Shown here: in pieces, positions 1-10,374 of the stretch
How the letters are laid out: each line of letters opens with the position of its first letter
How positions within the stretch are numbered: the stretch's first letter is position 1
Assembly (NCBI GenBank): GCA_965197545.1
Contig: CBDANJ010000008.1
Coordinates: forward strand, 1,674,001 to 1,738,000
Length of the DNA: 64,000 nt
Origin: CATOSP01 sp965197545
Lineage (GTDB): Bacteria; Chloroflexota; Dehalococcoidia; Lucifugimonadales; UBA3495
Reading direction: 5' to 3'
Translations under genes and position numbers: made by a program
The notes under the pieces: generated by a model
What the model was told of the DNA's origin: nothing
Databases searched by the model: none
What the model saw: only the letters and a program-made list of their open reading frames with translations

Positions 1-2639
1 CGGAGGACTTCCCTGAGAAAGAAGCCGCACAGACGGTGGAGCCCACCTTGACCCCAACTCCAACGCCCAGGCCGACCGCCACTCCCGTTCCAACCGCTAC
101 TCTAGCGCAGGTCACGCATAAAACATCCACACTTACACCACCTCCAGACCTCACATTAGACAGCGACGGTGATGGACTAACTGACGGCGCCGAACTCGGC
201 GGCTTCACGGTGACCATTAACGGCCAAGAAAGGACCTTGGTCACCGAGCCGCATAAACGGGACACCGATGGTGATAATTTGCCAGACGGTGAGGAAGTCC
301 TCGGCTTCACCATCAAGGTCGCCGGTGTCGACCGGACGGTGCGAACCGATCCAACCAAAGAGGACTCGGACGGTGACGGTAAGACCGACTTCGACGAGAA
401 ACTCGGCTGGGTAGTGGATCCCAGATTTGGAGGGGAGAAGATAGTAACCGACCCCAGCCTTGCCGACACCGACGGTGATGGGACCCCTGATGGTAAACAG
501 GTCCTTGAGCGACGGAACCCAACTGAGAAGTTACTCGATGAGGATTCCGACGAGGATGGCCTCACGAACGGACAGGAGCTGGAAGGTTCGACTATTCTAG
601 TCGCCGGAGTAGAACGGACGGTAATTACCGACCCCACTCTAGCCGATACCGACGGCGACAATCTCTCGGACGGTGCCGAGGTCAAAGGACGCAAGATAAC
701 GGTGAACGGAGAGGTACGTCTGGTCCAGACCGCCCCAGATGTTACGGACACCGATGGAGACGGACTGTCTGATCTGGAGGAGTCGGTGTGGGGTACAGAC
801 GGGGCCCGTCCCGATACCGACGAGGACGGTCTTCCCGACGCCGAAGAACTCAGCGGGTGGCCGCTCACGGTGACGTTTATGGGATCAGAACCCATTACAC
901 GAATGGTTTACTCCGACCCGAATAACCCCGACACCGACGGGGACGGCCGGAAAGATGGCGTTGAGAAAAAGCAGAGTACCGATCCAAGTCGCGGGGATTC
1001 GGACGGCGACGGCGTTTCCGATGCAGTAGAACTAAACATCGACGGCCAATTGTCCACCCCTCGCACCAACCCAACCCTGGCCGACACCGACCGCGATGGC
1101 GTATCCGATGGGATGGAATTCCTATTAGGCACGAACCCTACGAAGCGAGACACCGATGGAGACGGCCTGACCGATGCGGATGAGATAGCCGGGTTTGAAA
1201 TCGCCGTCACCCTAATGGGGGCCAAAGAGGTCACGAGGATGACGGTCTACCCAAGCCCGATCAACGCCGACACTGACGGAGATGGGCTTTCAGACGCAGT
1301 AGAATTGAAGGTCAATGACAACGCCCCAGGGGAAACCACTCGCACCAACCCAACCCTGGCCGACTCCGATGGAGATGGTTTATCAGATCTTGAAGAAACT
1401 GAGGGTTCAACGATCACGGTCAATAGGCAAGAAATCACGGTCAAATCCAACCCGACTGACTATGACTCGGATGAGGACACGATATCTGACGGACTTGAGG
1501 TCCAAGGCTACATGGTAATGGAAATGGTTGCCGACGAGGAACGAACAGTCAAGACCAACCCAATGAAACAAGACACGGACGGCGACGGCAAGAATGACAA
1601 TCAAGAGAGAGATGGCTGGAAGATAAGAGGGCCAGATTCGCCGACGTTCTGGACCGATCCCACCCTCAAGGACACCGACGAAGACGGCAAGGACGACTGG
1701 AGTCTTGAAGGTGGTGTGACGGACGATAACCCCGAGGAGCCTGACGAGGGTATCGCCGGTATCTTCCTCGGGCCGCTGGTGGCCAGCGGAATCCCTTATT
1801 CGGCGACAGTATTATTGATCATCGTGGCGGGGGCGGGCGCCTTCCTGTTCGCCAAGTTGCGTGAAGACACGTCGGGAGACTCCTCCCGGCTCAAGTTAAG
1901 GGACCAAGGACGGGAACTCGACGAGTCCCGGCGGAGCCTGAACGATCTCCAGAGGGAGTCTGCCCGCGAGATCGGTCAGCTGCGCAGCGATGTGGACGAC
2001 CGGGACCGGCGGCTACGCGAGTTTGAAGCCCAACTCCAGACTTACCAGGGCGCCGCCCAGCGCCGCGAGCAGGAGTTGGGGACGACCGCTAGCAGACTGG
2101 CGCAGTCCGCAAATGAATTGGGAGAGAGGGAATGGGTCGCGGAGATCGTCGCAAATTTGCCGAGCGCGGCCCAACCGGGCAACGGACTTGACGACCGTTT
2201 TGCGGTAATGACCGCTCTGGGACGCCGGTTGGACGAAATCAGAGGTCAAGCTTCTACGCAGCGTGTCAGGGCGCGAGACCTTATTTCCGACCTACGAAGG
2301 TTGGGGCTGGAGACCGACGGGATCGGGCGGGTTCTCGAAAGCGCCCCTGCTACCGCTCTGCCGTCACTCATCGGTTCCCTGGAAGAACTGGTGCGGCAAC
2401 ACACGGTGGAGTCGATGGACAAAGACCGGCTGTTGTCGGAGATACAACGGGCTGAGGGTCTTTGCAACCGGGAGATCACCGATGCCGTGGGGCGGAGAGT
2501 GCCGCTCCAATTCCTGGCTCGCGCCCGGGAACTTGTGGAACAGGCCACTTCCCAGGCCGAGATGAACGCCGCAATAGTGGCCGGCGACCGCATTCTAGAC
2601 GACATATATAGATTCTATTTCCCGCGATCTTCCCGCTAG
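1..2639 (+). CDS. Thrombospondin type 3 repeat membrane protein with cytoplasmic coiled coil (5' partial)
   Basis: The frame is open to the left edge of the window, so the GTG at 36 is probably not the true start and the N-terminus (with any signal peptide) is missing. A Pro/Thr linker comes first, then about 17 acidic DxDxDGxxD calcium-binding loops of the thrombospondin type 3 kind, many followed by a short beta-strand module of the form GxxxTVxGxxRxVxTDP. One hydrophobic segment (about residues 583-605 counted from 36) is followed by an Arg/Glu-rich coiled coil (about 612-700) and a helical tail. I infer a type I surface protein: extracellular Ca-binding stalk, one membrane span, cytoplasmic coiled-coil domain. 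It is 43 bp upstream of a paralogue, probably in one operon. Ligand and function are unknown; adhesion or surface sensing are guesses. Confidence 0.85.
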   Translation, partial: EDFPEKEAAQTVEPTLTPTPTPRPTATPVPTATLAQVTHKTSTLTPPPDLTLDSDGDGLTDGAELGGFTVTINGQERTLVTEPHKRDTDGDNLPDGEEVLGFTIKVAGVDRTVRTDPTKEDSDGDGKTDFDEKLGWVVDPRFGGEKIVTDPSLADTDGDGTPDGKQVLERRNPTEKLLDEDSDEDGLTNGQELEGSTILVAGVERTVITDPTLADTDGDNLSDGAEVKGRKITVNGEVRLVQTAPDVTDTDGDGLSDLEESVWGTDGARPDTDEDGLPDAEELSGWPLTVTFMGSEPITRMVYSDPNNPDTDGDGRKDGVEKKQSTDPSRGDSDGDGVSDAVELNIDGQLSTPRTNPTLADTDRDGVSDGMEFLLGTNPTKRDTDGDGLTDADEIAGFEIAVTLMGAKEVTRMTVYPSPINADTDGDGLSDAVELKVNDNAPGETTRTNPTLADSDGDGLSDLEETEGSTITVNRQEITVKSNPTDYDSDEDTISDGLEVQGYMVMEMVADEERTVKTNPMKQDTDGDGKNDNQERDGWKIRGPDSPTFWTDPTLKDTDEDGKDDWSLEGGVTDDNPEEPDEGIAGIFLGPLVASGIPYSATVLLIIVAGAGAFLFAKLREDTSGDSSRLKLRDQGRELDESRRSLNDLQRESAREIGQLRSDVDDRDRRLREFEAQLQTYQGAAQRREQELGTTASRLAQSANELGEREWVAEIVANLPSAAQPGNGLDDRFAVMTALGRRLDEIRGQASTQRVRARDLISDLRRLGLETDGIGRVLESAPATALPSLIGSLEELVRQHTVESMDKDRLLSEIQRAEGLCNREITDAVGRRVPLQFLARARELVEQATSQAEMNAAIVAGDRILDDIYRFYFPRSSR

Positions 2640-2682
2640 GCTTCGCGATTTTCGGAGACGTTTCTCGGATTGGGGGGTAATT

Positions 2683-5600
2683 GTGCCTAGAGGGTTAATG
2701 GCCAAGCGCGGACCTATTACCGGGCCACTGCCGGCGGGACCGGACCGGACGGCACGGGTCCTGTATCTGACCCTGAAATCCGCTGTCTGGCCTTTGGTTG
2801 TGGCTATGGTCTTTCTGGCGTTCTCGCCGGGCACTACTCCTATCCTGGCGGCCGACTGCGACGGTGATGGCCTGACCGATTCCGCCGAACGTAGTGCCGG
2901 GACCCATGAGTGCCGGGCCGACACAGACGAGGACGGCCTCAATGACCACTTTGAGGTGAAGGGTGACATTCGCCTCACCAGACCGGTTAGGGTGGTTAAG
3001 ACAGACCCTCTAAACCCGGACACGGACGGAGACGGTCTGAAAGATGGGGAAGAAGTCCTCGCGGAATCGTATGAAACGTGGCCTCCTCAAAAGGCTTACA
3101 TCACGGTCAACGGGGAGCAACGGTTGGCTCACAGCGACCCCACCGATAGTGATTCCGACGACGACGGGCTGCCGGATGGTGATGAAGTCAGGCGTTATCA
3201 GACCGACCCCACGGAGGCGGATACTGACGGGGATGGCATTTCCGACCCCAACGAGCTTCGTGGTGTCCGGGTAACCGTGCTCGGTGAAGACCTTCGCGTC
3301 GCCACCGAACCCACAAAGCGGGATACCGACTCAGATGGCCTTACCGACGGTGAGGAGGTTAATCCCCCTTCCGGCAGGGTACAGACTAACCCGATAGACC
3401 CGGACAGCGACGCGGACGGGATTCAGGACGGGGCCGAGATCATGGGTTTCAGGATCACCGTCGCAGGCGTAAGCCGCGAGGTCCGCACAAACCCCGCTAT
3501 CGCTGACACTGACCGCGATACGTTTCCTGACGGTGTGGAGAGAACGGGTGTCCCTTACGGGGGCGGTAGGGTCATCATCGACCCATCCCGCGGAGATACC
3601 GACTCGGACGGCCTTGCTGACAATATCGAGATTCAGACTTACCGCACCAATCCGAGCCTATCCGACACCGACAAAGACGGTGTCCCCGACGCGGCGGAAG
3701 TACAGGGCTTCACCGTTACAATCATGGGTTCACAACGGACCCTGACGACGGACCCATTGGACCGTGATACCGATGGCGACGGTATATCCGATGGGGATGA
3801 AAGGACCGGAATAACCTTCACCATAAATGGGGAGCGGCATACCGCGAAAACGGACCCAACGATTGAAGACACCGATAAGGACCGGCTTTCCGATGGCGCC
3901 GAGGTGGAGGGGGCAGAGGTAACCATCGCGGGTAGGACCCGGTCCATTATTACCAATCCATCGGTCGCCGATACCGACGGCGATGGACTGGCCGACGGTT
4001 ACGAACTCGCAGGTCTGCGCGTAGTGATCAATGGTGAGGACCGTTCGGTTGTCACCGATCCGACCTCCATTGATACTGACGGCGATGGTCTATCCGACGA
4101 GGACGAAGTCTCAGGATTTACGCTGTCGATTTCCGGAAGTAGCCGTAATGCCCAGTCGGACCCGACCGTCGTTGACAGCGACGGCGATGGGCTGGGGGAC
4201 GCTAAGGAAGTCAAAGGGTACATCGTCCAACTGGACCTCAGATCGCCCGAGGACCGTGCCGTGCAAAGCGACCCAGGCGCCTTCGACACCGACGGCGATG
4301 GGTTGGGCGACGGGGAGGAGGCGCTTGGCGAGGTCCGGTTCCAACTGTTCGATGAGTTTGAGAGTTTCGTTCTGGACCCCACTGTGGCCGACACCGACAA
4401 CGACCTTTTGACCGACGGAGAAGAGCTTGAGAATAGGTGCAACCCCCTCCTGCCGGACTCTGACGGCGACGGACTGGCCGACGGCACCCAAATCGAAGCG
4501 GGCCTGCCTTGCCTCGGTGAGGTCGGTGATGACCCGGACCGTGATGGTCTCTCCAATCGAGTTGAACTGAAGAGCCGCACCGATCCCAACAACCCCGACT
4601 CTGACGGAGATGGCCTCCTAGACGGTCAAGAGGTGCTGGGGTTTACCATGACTGTGGGCGGGTCGAGACGGAATATCCAGTCCGATCCGACATTGGCCGA
4701 TTCGGACAATGATGGTCTGCCCGACGGTGACGAAGCAAACCTCCACGGGACCGATCCGATGGCCGCCGATACAGATTCAGACGGCCTCGGGGACGAGGCT
4801 GAGATTAGAGGCTCATCCGTCACCATTATGGGGAGTCTGGTTTCGCTGGTGTCAGACCCGATACGTCCTGATACCGACGGTGATGGCCTTAGAGATGGAG
4901 AGGAAGTAACAGGAACCACGATTAGCATCAATGGTGCGACAAACTCCTTCGTTACCGATCCTCAGAAACCCGATACGGACGGTGACGGAATTCAGGACGG
5001 CTCCGAAATTGCCGGAGCCCAGATTCTAGTCGGCGGTTCGATGCGGCTCGTTAATTCCGATCCAAGTGCACGGGATGGGGATGGTGACGGTATCGACGAT
5101 CCCGTGGAATTGGAGGAGATGACCTTTGCCAGTTGCGCGTTTAGCGATGGGTCTAGCGTGCCCACGGATCCAGGCGAGTCGGACACCGATGGAGATGGGT
5201 TGACTGACTCCCAGGAAGCAGACTATTGCACCAGCCCAGTCGCGGGCGACACCGACGGCGACGGTGTGCCGGACGGGGACGAGATAGGAGGAATGGTTGT
5301 CAACATCGCAGGTTCGGACCGCACGGTACATACGGACCCATTCAACGCTGACACGGACGGAGATACCCTGACCGACGGTGAGGAGTTGTCCGGGTTCAAT
5401 ATCCCCTCAGCCAGCCTCGCGAAGACGGATCCGACTCTTTCCGACACGGACGGAGACGGTATCTCCGACGATCGGGAAGTGCGCGGTATGCCCATGGAGA
5501 TCATGGGCGCCAGCCGCCAGGTCTTTACCAACCCACAGGTGAAAGATACCGACGGCGACGGCATTGCCGACGGCGATGAAATAGGTGGTTATCAGGTAAG

Positions 5601-6774
5601 TGACCCCGACGGCAGTATCACCGTCCGGACCGATCCAACTGTGGACGACACCGACGGTGATGGCCTCCCGGATGGCAAGGAAGCCAAGGGCTGGACGATC
5701 TCCGTGGCGGGCGTCACTCGCATGGTGCACAGCGATCCGGCCGACCCCGACACCGATGGCGACGGGATGCCGGACGGGACGGAGGTCCAGGGTTATGCCG
5801 TCAACGCGATTGGCCCCGACGGAATAGTGGATGAGCGCATGGCTCATTCCGACCCGGGAGTGGACGACACCGACGGAGACGGGCTATCTGATGGTCAAGA
5901 AGCTTCCAAGTACCGAATCACCATAGGTGGAGAAGACCGCGCGGTCCTCCTTAACGCAAGCGTGCCCGATACCGATGGAGATGGTCTAACCGACGATGAA
6001 GAAGTCCGATTGGGCACCGATGGGTCCGTGTTCGACACTGACGGCGATGGCGTTGGGGATGCGCAGGAACAGGACTCGGGAACGAACCCTACGGTGGTAG
6101 ATACCGACGGTGATGGGTTGACCGATGGCGATGAGGCTCGCAACTACGGCACCGACCCTCTCGTGGCCGATACTGACGGCGATGGAGTCACCGATGGCGG
6201 CGAGGTTTTTGGGTACTCCATGGACCTGTTCGGAATACAACGGTCTGTAACTTCTAATCCGTTGAAACCCGACTCCGACGGGGACAAGCTTGGGGATGGG
6301 AGCGATTTCTTCCCCAACATGCCGCTGCTTCCGGCGACCCTCCCACTGGCAATTATTATACTGGCATTAGCCGCACTATCAGCATGGATATATCTGCGCC
6401 GCCGGGGTTCTTCCAACGTCGAACTGCGCGCCTCACGAGAGTTCGAGGACTTGGCGAATCGGCTTGCGGAAATTACCCACGGCTACCTCACCCTGGATAC
6501 ATTCCGGCTCCACCTAATGCGAGTTATCCCCGCTGGCGAGGAGATTCCGGATGAGGCATCATGCCAGCGGTACCTGGGATTCTATGGGTTCCGCAGGGTT
6601 AGCGACCAAGTGGTGTTAGGCTCCGGACCCAACGCCGACTATCCCAACCGAGACCTCTTTTACAGCCACCGGATTGGTAGCCGGTACACTTTCGACAGTT
6701 TGCCTAGATCGCTGTTCCGCCGGTTAGCCTACGCCATAAGATTCGTTCCGGGGATGCCGCGGCAACACCTATAG
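2683..6774 (+). CDS. Giant thrombospondin type 3 repeat membrane protein
   Basis: Complete 1363-residue paralogue of the preceding gene. The GTG start at 2683 follows a G-rich ribosome site at 2672-2677; an ATG at 2698 is the alternative. A hydrophobic N-terminal segment (about residues 33-56) ending in a likely cleavage region is followed by about 38 DxDxDGxxDGxE calcium-binding loops. Many alternate with a beta module (GxxVTVxGxxRxVxTDP), giving a bipartite repeat of roughly 43 residues. Near residue 1215-1237 there is one membrane span followed by Arg residues and a cytoplasmic tail of about 125 residues with no coiled coil, unlike its neighbour. I infer a very long calcium-rigidified surface stalk. 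The gene ends at a terminator shared with the convergent HEAT-repeat gene. No enzyme domain is visible. Confidence 0.88.
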   Translation: MPRGLMAKRGPITGPLPAGPDRTARVLYLTLKSAVWPLVVAMVFLAFSPGTTPILAADCDGDGLTDSAERSAGTHECRADTDEDGLNDHFEVKGDIRLTRPVRVVKTDPLNPDTDGDGLKDGEEVLAESYETWPPQKAYITVNGEQRLAHSDPTDSDSDDDGLPDGDEVRRYQTDPTEADTDGDGISDPNELRGVRVTVLGEDLRVATEPTKRDTDSDGLTDGEEVNPPSGRVQTNPIDPDSDADGIQDGAEIMGFRITVAGVSREVRTNPAIADTDRDTFPDGVERTGVPYGGGRVIIDPSRGDTDSDGLADNIEIQTYRTNPSLSDTDKDGVPDAAEVQGFTVTIMGSQRTLTTDPLDRDTDGDGISDGDERTGITFTINGERHTAKTDPTIEDTDKDRLSDGAEVEGAEVTIAGRTRSIITNPSVADTDGDGLADGYELAGLRVVINGEDRSVVTDPTSIDTDGDGLSDEDEVSGFTLSISGSSRNAQSDPTVVDSDGDGLGDAKEVKGYIVQLDLRSPEDRAVQSDPGAFDTDGDGLGDGEEALGEVRFQLFDEFESFVLDPTVADTDNDLLTDGEELENRCNPLLPDSDGDGLADGTQIEAGLPCLGEVGDDPDRDGLSNRVELKSRTDPNNPDSDGDGLLDGQEVLGFTMTVGGSRRNIQSDPTLADSDNDGLPDGDEANLHGTDPMAADTDSDGLGDEAEIRGSSVTIMGSLVSLVSDPIRPDTDGDGLRDGEEVTGTTISINGATNSFVTDPQKPDTDGDGIQDGSEIAGAQILVGGSMRLVNSDPSARDGDGDGIDDPVELEEMTFASCAFSDGSSVPTDPGESDTDGDGLTDSQEADYCTSPVAGDTDGDGVPDGDEIGGMVVNIAGSDRTVHTDPFNADTDGDTLTDGEELSGFNIPSASLAKTDPTLSDTDGDGISDDREVRGMPMEIMGASRQVFTNPQVKDTDGDGIADGDEIGGYQVSDPDGSITVRTDPTVDDTDGDGLPDGKEAKGWTISVAGVTRMVHSDPADPDTDGDGMPDGTEVQGYAVNAIGPDGIVDERMAHSDPGVDDTDGDGLSDGQEASKYRITIGGEDRAVLLNASVPDTDGDGLTDDEEVRLGTDGSVFDTDGDGVGDAQEQDSGTNPTVVDTDGDGLTDGDEARNYGTDPLVADTDGDGVTDGGEVFGYSMDLFGIQRSVTSNPLKPDSDGDKLGDGSDFFPNMPLLPATLPLAIIILALAALSAWIYLRRRGSSNVELRASREFEDLANRLAEITHGYLTLDTFRLHLMRVIPAGEEIPDEASCQRYLGFYGFRRVSDQVVLGSGPNADYPNRDLFYSHRIGSRYTFDSLPRSLFRRLAYAIRFVPGMPRQHL

Positions 6775-6800
6775 AAGCTGTCACGAAGCACATCGCTGAC

Positions 6801-6841
6801 AAAAAAACGAGGGTCTCCCGGTTGGGGAGACCCTCGTTTTT
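6801..6841. terminator. Bidirectional intrinsic terminator
   Basis: A perfect 12-bp GC-rich stem (6808-6819 with 6825-6836, 5-nt loop) is flanked by an A-run on the left and a T-run on the right that extend the pairing to 17 bp. It therefore reads as a rho-independent terminator on both strands and serves the convergent TSP3 and HEAT-repeat genes. Confidence 0.9.
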
Positions 6842-6852
6842 GGCCGCTGGGA

Positions 6853-9800
6853 TTACGCCGGAATCAACCTCTTTCCGCATTCTGTGCAGTATATCCCGTT
6901 TCCGCCGGGAACCTGACAATCGCACAGCCCTCGCGAATCGAGTGCTGGATGCGGGATTTCAGAGGTTTCTTGAAGGAATCTCTCCCGGGGCGGGATAGTC
7001 TCACTGTTCCACTGGTGAGGGTCATTGTCAGGTATGCCGCCTGCCGCAGCGCCACCTGGGTTCCTTTCCATCACTATCTTGTCCTGTGAGCGGTCCGAAT
7101 TGTCGATATATTGGGAGTTGTCAACGATCCTGGTGTTAGTTGTGGTGTTGATGAACGTATGACCGGGACCAATCCCCTCTACGTGGAAATCTCTCTCGCC
7201 TCGAATAACTCTTCCGGTTCCCTCGATGTCGTCGAAAGTGATTTGCCAGACCAGGGTCATTTCCCCAGCTCCTGGGGGAGTGACATAGGCCTGCCAATGG
7301 AACTCCTGATCTGGCCCCGCATACTCGAAGGAGCCGACTGGAACCTCGGTTTCTCCGGTCAAAGCGCCGGTCAATCCCAATTGGAGATTTACCGCGTGGC
7401 CTTCTTGCACACGGATCCGCCCTGATATTCGCCGCCTCTGTTCAATTACGAAATCGGACTCGCTCTCGGCAAATTCTACGAAGGCCTCAAAGGGAGTGAC
7501 TCCCAGCGACTCGAGCGAGGTGGCGATCCCCGCCCGTGTCGTGGCATGTACACGGTCCCCGGCCATTTCGAGCAAAGGCCGGATAGCCTCCCGGTGTCCT
7601 CGCGCGCCCAGGAGCTTCGCCGCGGAAGATATGAGGTCCGGATCCTCGACTCTCAGTGCGTCTATAAGACGGGCCGGGGTAGGATCCCCCCAAGTGGCGG
7701 ACAAAATCCTCTCCGCCATCCGGCTTGTCCTCATATCATGGTCGGCCACGGCCCTTAGGAGTCTGGCCGGAGTAAGCTGACCCCAGCCGATCCTTTGGAG
7801 AGTGTCGATTGCGCCTTGTTTTTCCTCCTCGTTATTGGAGAAGTACATCTCCAACAGCGATGGAATGGCGTACGTCTCGTCCCAGGAATCACCGAGCACA
7901 AACCGCGCCGCGGCCTGAATCTGTGGGTCATGGTCGTGAGCCGCCAATTGTAATCTGTCGTTTGTAGGTTCGTGCCAGATTGCGCATAGCAGGTCATAGG
8001 CGGTGTTCTGGACGTCGGGGTTGGGGTCCTTGATGGCTTCCACAAGACGCGCGGCGGTGGGCTCACCCCAGGAGTTCTTCAACACCTCGCGGCTCGCATC
8101 TTGAATCTGCGGGTCCGAATCTTGGGTGGCCTTCAGTAACCTGGCAACGGTAGGGTCCCCCCAGGTCCTGGCCAGATGGTTCCTGGCAGCCATCTGAACG
8201 TCCGGGCGCCCGTTGATGAGAGTCCCCAACAGGCGTGGGACCGTAGGTGACCCCCATTCGCGTTCCAGAAGCGACTCAGCCTCTGATTTGATCATGTGGT
8301 CCGGATCAGTTAAGGCTTCCAGAAGCCTCCCGGGAGTGGGGTCACCCCAACTTCTGGCCAACGCCGTACGAGACGCCCTGGCGATCTCGGGGTCACTATG
8401 TCCTGTCGAGGCCAGCAGCCGGGATGCGGTGGGTTCGGTCCACAGCGTGGTCAATGCTTCGTAGGCGCCTCTCTTTAGCTCCTCGTCGGTGGAACCCAGC
8501 GCATTTAAGAGGCGGGGGATCGTGATTGGTCCCCAGGTCTGTTCCAGCACGGAATTGGCGGCCAGACGGACGGCCTCGTCGCTGTCTGACAGCGCCGCCA
8601 TCAACCCACCCAATTCTGGTGATCTTCCCATCGTTCGTAATACCGAGCGCGCACCTCGTCTAATATCGTGGTCTTCGTCCAGCAGAGCTAAGGTCAGTCG
8701 CGCCGTGGTGGGTTCATCCCACATAGAGGTCAAAGCGGTCCGGGCGGCCCGCTGCATATCCACGTCGCCGGAGGCCAGTCTGTCCAATAAGATAGGTACA
8801 GTGAGATCGCCCAGTTCATTGGAGACCACGGTTTTGGCCGCTCCGGCAACCTCCTGGTCGGCTGCAAACATAGCTTCCAAGAAGTGGGATAGGGTGGTTG
8901 GCCCCCAAGTAGCATCCAACGCCCGGCGGGCGCCGTTCCGGATACTTTCGTCCTTGTCTTCCAGAGCGTAAATTAGCCGGGAAGGGGTTGGTGTGTCCCA
9001 GGTCCTCGTCAAGAAGTCGGCTACGTACTCCCTGGTCATGCCGCTCGCGCCCGCATAGGCTTCCAAGGTGTCTGAGACGACATTGCCCCCCCAGTCGAAT
9101 CCCATCGCTTTCGTCGCCGCCAGTCTTACGGCGAAGGACTCATCACCCAGCGCTCGGATGAGACCTCGAAGGGCGCGGGAATCACGAATCTTGGTCAGCG
9201 ATTCACACGCTGACACCCGCACCTGATCGTGCGGGTCAGCCATGCACTCGATAAGCGTAGGGACTGCCTCGCGTGCCCCCAGATTTCCCAGGGCATCCGC
9301 CGCGCCTCGACGGATGAAAGGTTCCGTATCGTGCAGCGCCTGTGTAAGCGCCGGTACGGACCTCGGGTCTCTCAAATTTCGTAGCGCCTCACATGCGGCA
9401 AGACGAGCGTCCAAGTCGCCCTTGCCCAGTTCTTCGGTGAGGGCGGGAACACCGCCGATATCCCCAAGCTTCTCCATCGCCTCAGCGGAAGTAACGCGCA
9501 CTAGAGGAAATTGGTGGATTAACAAGCGCCGGAGTCCGGGGACAGCCCGGGAGTCGCCGAGCCGCCCGAGCGATTGCGCAGCGCTCTTGGTGACCCAATC
9601 GTCACGGTCTTCCAATGCCCTGAGAAGGTACGGTACGCCTCGACGGTCTCCAGTGGCGCCTAATGCTTCTGCCGCGGCCTGTCTAATATGGAAGGTCTCG
9701 GAGCTCAATTCCCTGTCCAATGCCTCTGTGCCGCGTATGTCGCCCAACTTTGCCAGAGACGTCGCGGCTTCGACGCGATATTCCCAGGATGGGTCCGATA

Positions 9801-9912
9801 GGCTGTCCACAAGCCGGTCAACTTCGTCCTGCTGTATCATCGCCCGTTGGTCTCCATCTATTGAAATGGAATCGTCGCTCAGCCTCAGATCATGTCTCCG
9901 CCGCATCCGCAC
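6853..9912 (-). CDS. HEAT-repeat (PBS lyase-like) protein with C-terminal CxC/CxxC motif
   Basis: A 1019-residue all-helical repeat protein. Residues about 30-290 are classic 31-residue PBS-lyase HEAT repeats (DxxVRxxAAxALGxLGD pattern). Residues about 290-760 are about 13 divergent repeats, each carrying a Trp-Gly-x-Pro-Thr-like motif before an Arg-Leu helix. Then comes a beta-rich region (about 800-930), a polar linker, and a C-terminal tail with CDC and CTEC pairs that looks like a zinc ribbon (residues about 1000-1016). There is no signal peptide or membrane span, so it is likely a cytoplasmic scaffold. The GTG at 9912 has no clear ribosome site; the ATG at 9840 (residue 25), preceded by GGAG, is a plausible alternative. 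It converges on the TSP3 genes; a functional link with them is only suggested by position. Confidence 0.85.
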   Translation of the reverse strand: MRMRRRHDLRLSDDSISIDGDQRAMIQQDEVDRLVDSLSDPSWEYRVEAATSLAKLGDIRGTEALDRELSSETFHIRQAAAEALGATGDRRGVPYLLRALEDRDDWVTKSAAQSLGRLGDSRAVPGLRRLLIHQFPLVRVTSAEAMEKLGDIGGVPALTEELGKGDLDARLAACEALRNLRDPRSVPALTQALHDTEPFIRRGAADALGNLGAREAVPTLIECMADPHDQVRVSACESLTKIRDSRALRGLIRALGDESFAVRLAATKAMGFDWGGNVVSDTLEAYAGASGMTREYVADFLTRTWDTPTPSRLIYALEDKDESIRNGARRALDATWGPTTLSHFLEAMFAADQEVAGAAKTVVSNELGDLTVPILLDRLASGDVDMQRAARTALTSMWDEPTTARLTLALLDEDHDIRRGARSVLRTMGRSPELGGLMAALSDSDEAVRLAANSVLEQTWGPITIPRLLNALGSTDEELKRGAYEALTTLWTEPTASRLLASTGHSDPEIARASRTALARSWGDPTPGRLLEALTDPDHMIKSEAESLLEREWGSPTVPRLLGTLINGRPDVQMAARNHLARTWGDPTVARLLKATQDSDPQIQDASREVLKNSWGEPTAARLVEAIKDPNPDVQNTAYDLLCAIWHEPTNDRLQLAAHDHDPQIQAAARFVLGDSWDETYAIPSLLEMYFSNNEEEKQGAIDTLQRIGWGQLTPARLLRAVADHDMRTSRMAERILSATWGDPTPARLIDALRVEDPDLISSAAKLLGARGHREAIRPLLEMAGDRVHATTRAGIATSLESLGVTPFEAFVEFAESESDFVIEQRRRISGRIRVQEGHAVNLQLGLTGALTGETEVPVGSFEYAGPDQEFHWQAYVTPPGAGEMTLVWQITFDDIEGTGRVIRGERDFHVEGIGPGHTFINTTTNTRIVDNSQYIDNSDRSQDKIVMERNPGGAAAGGIPDNDPHQWNSETIPPRERFLQETSEIPHPALDSRGLCDCQVPGGNGIYCTECGKRLIPA

Positions 9913-10374
9913 TGGCCATGACCGAAATTCAGACGCTCCCTCGGGACCTGTCGATTTGCTAAGCCGATGTATTCTGAGGATACCTTACCAAACGCCCGCT
10001 ACCCTCGACTTGCCGGGTTTCTCGAGCCCAAGTCCATTTGCACGTCGCAATAATACCAATCTGTTGATTTTAAGGGAAGTGTAGAGCATCCAATACGATT
10101 CATTTACCGTGTGAACTGCCCTCTGTATGGGATCTGCTCACTGTGGGGCGATGATAAATGATAAGGGCTGATTTGACTAATCGAATCCCACCGAATCTTA
10201 GGACCTTGTCAGATTTGCTATAGTATTTAGCAGCCTGGATCGGTCCGGAAGAGGATGAAGGCATACGGTGCTCCCTGATGAATTCGGGCCGAACTGTCCC
10301 AGCCCGCTGGACCGGGGATATGTCAGTTCGATAGACTCGTTTGTGGCTATATTTTCGATAGGACACGACTCCAC
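9913..10374. other. Intergenic region between divergent genes
   Basis: 462 bp between the start of the HEAT-repeat gene (minus) and the start of the YihY/BrkB gene (plus), more AT-rich than its surroundings. I find no convincing gene or RNA. A TATATT hexamer at 10348-10353 may be the -10 element for the plus-strand gene, but no good -35 is visible. Promoters for both flanking genes must lie here. Confidence 0.5.

Noticed and set aside
3999..4592. Ser/Pro-rich minus-strand frames across the TSP3 genes
   Set aside because: They arise from the repetitive GAC-GGC codons of the calcium loops and carry no signals of their own.
10100..10366. 88-codon minus-strand frame in the intergenic region
   Set aside because: No ribosome site, composition unlike real proteins here, and it runs across the likely promoter of the YihY gene.
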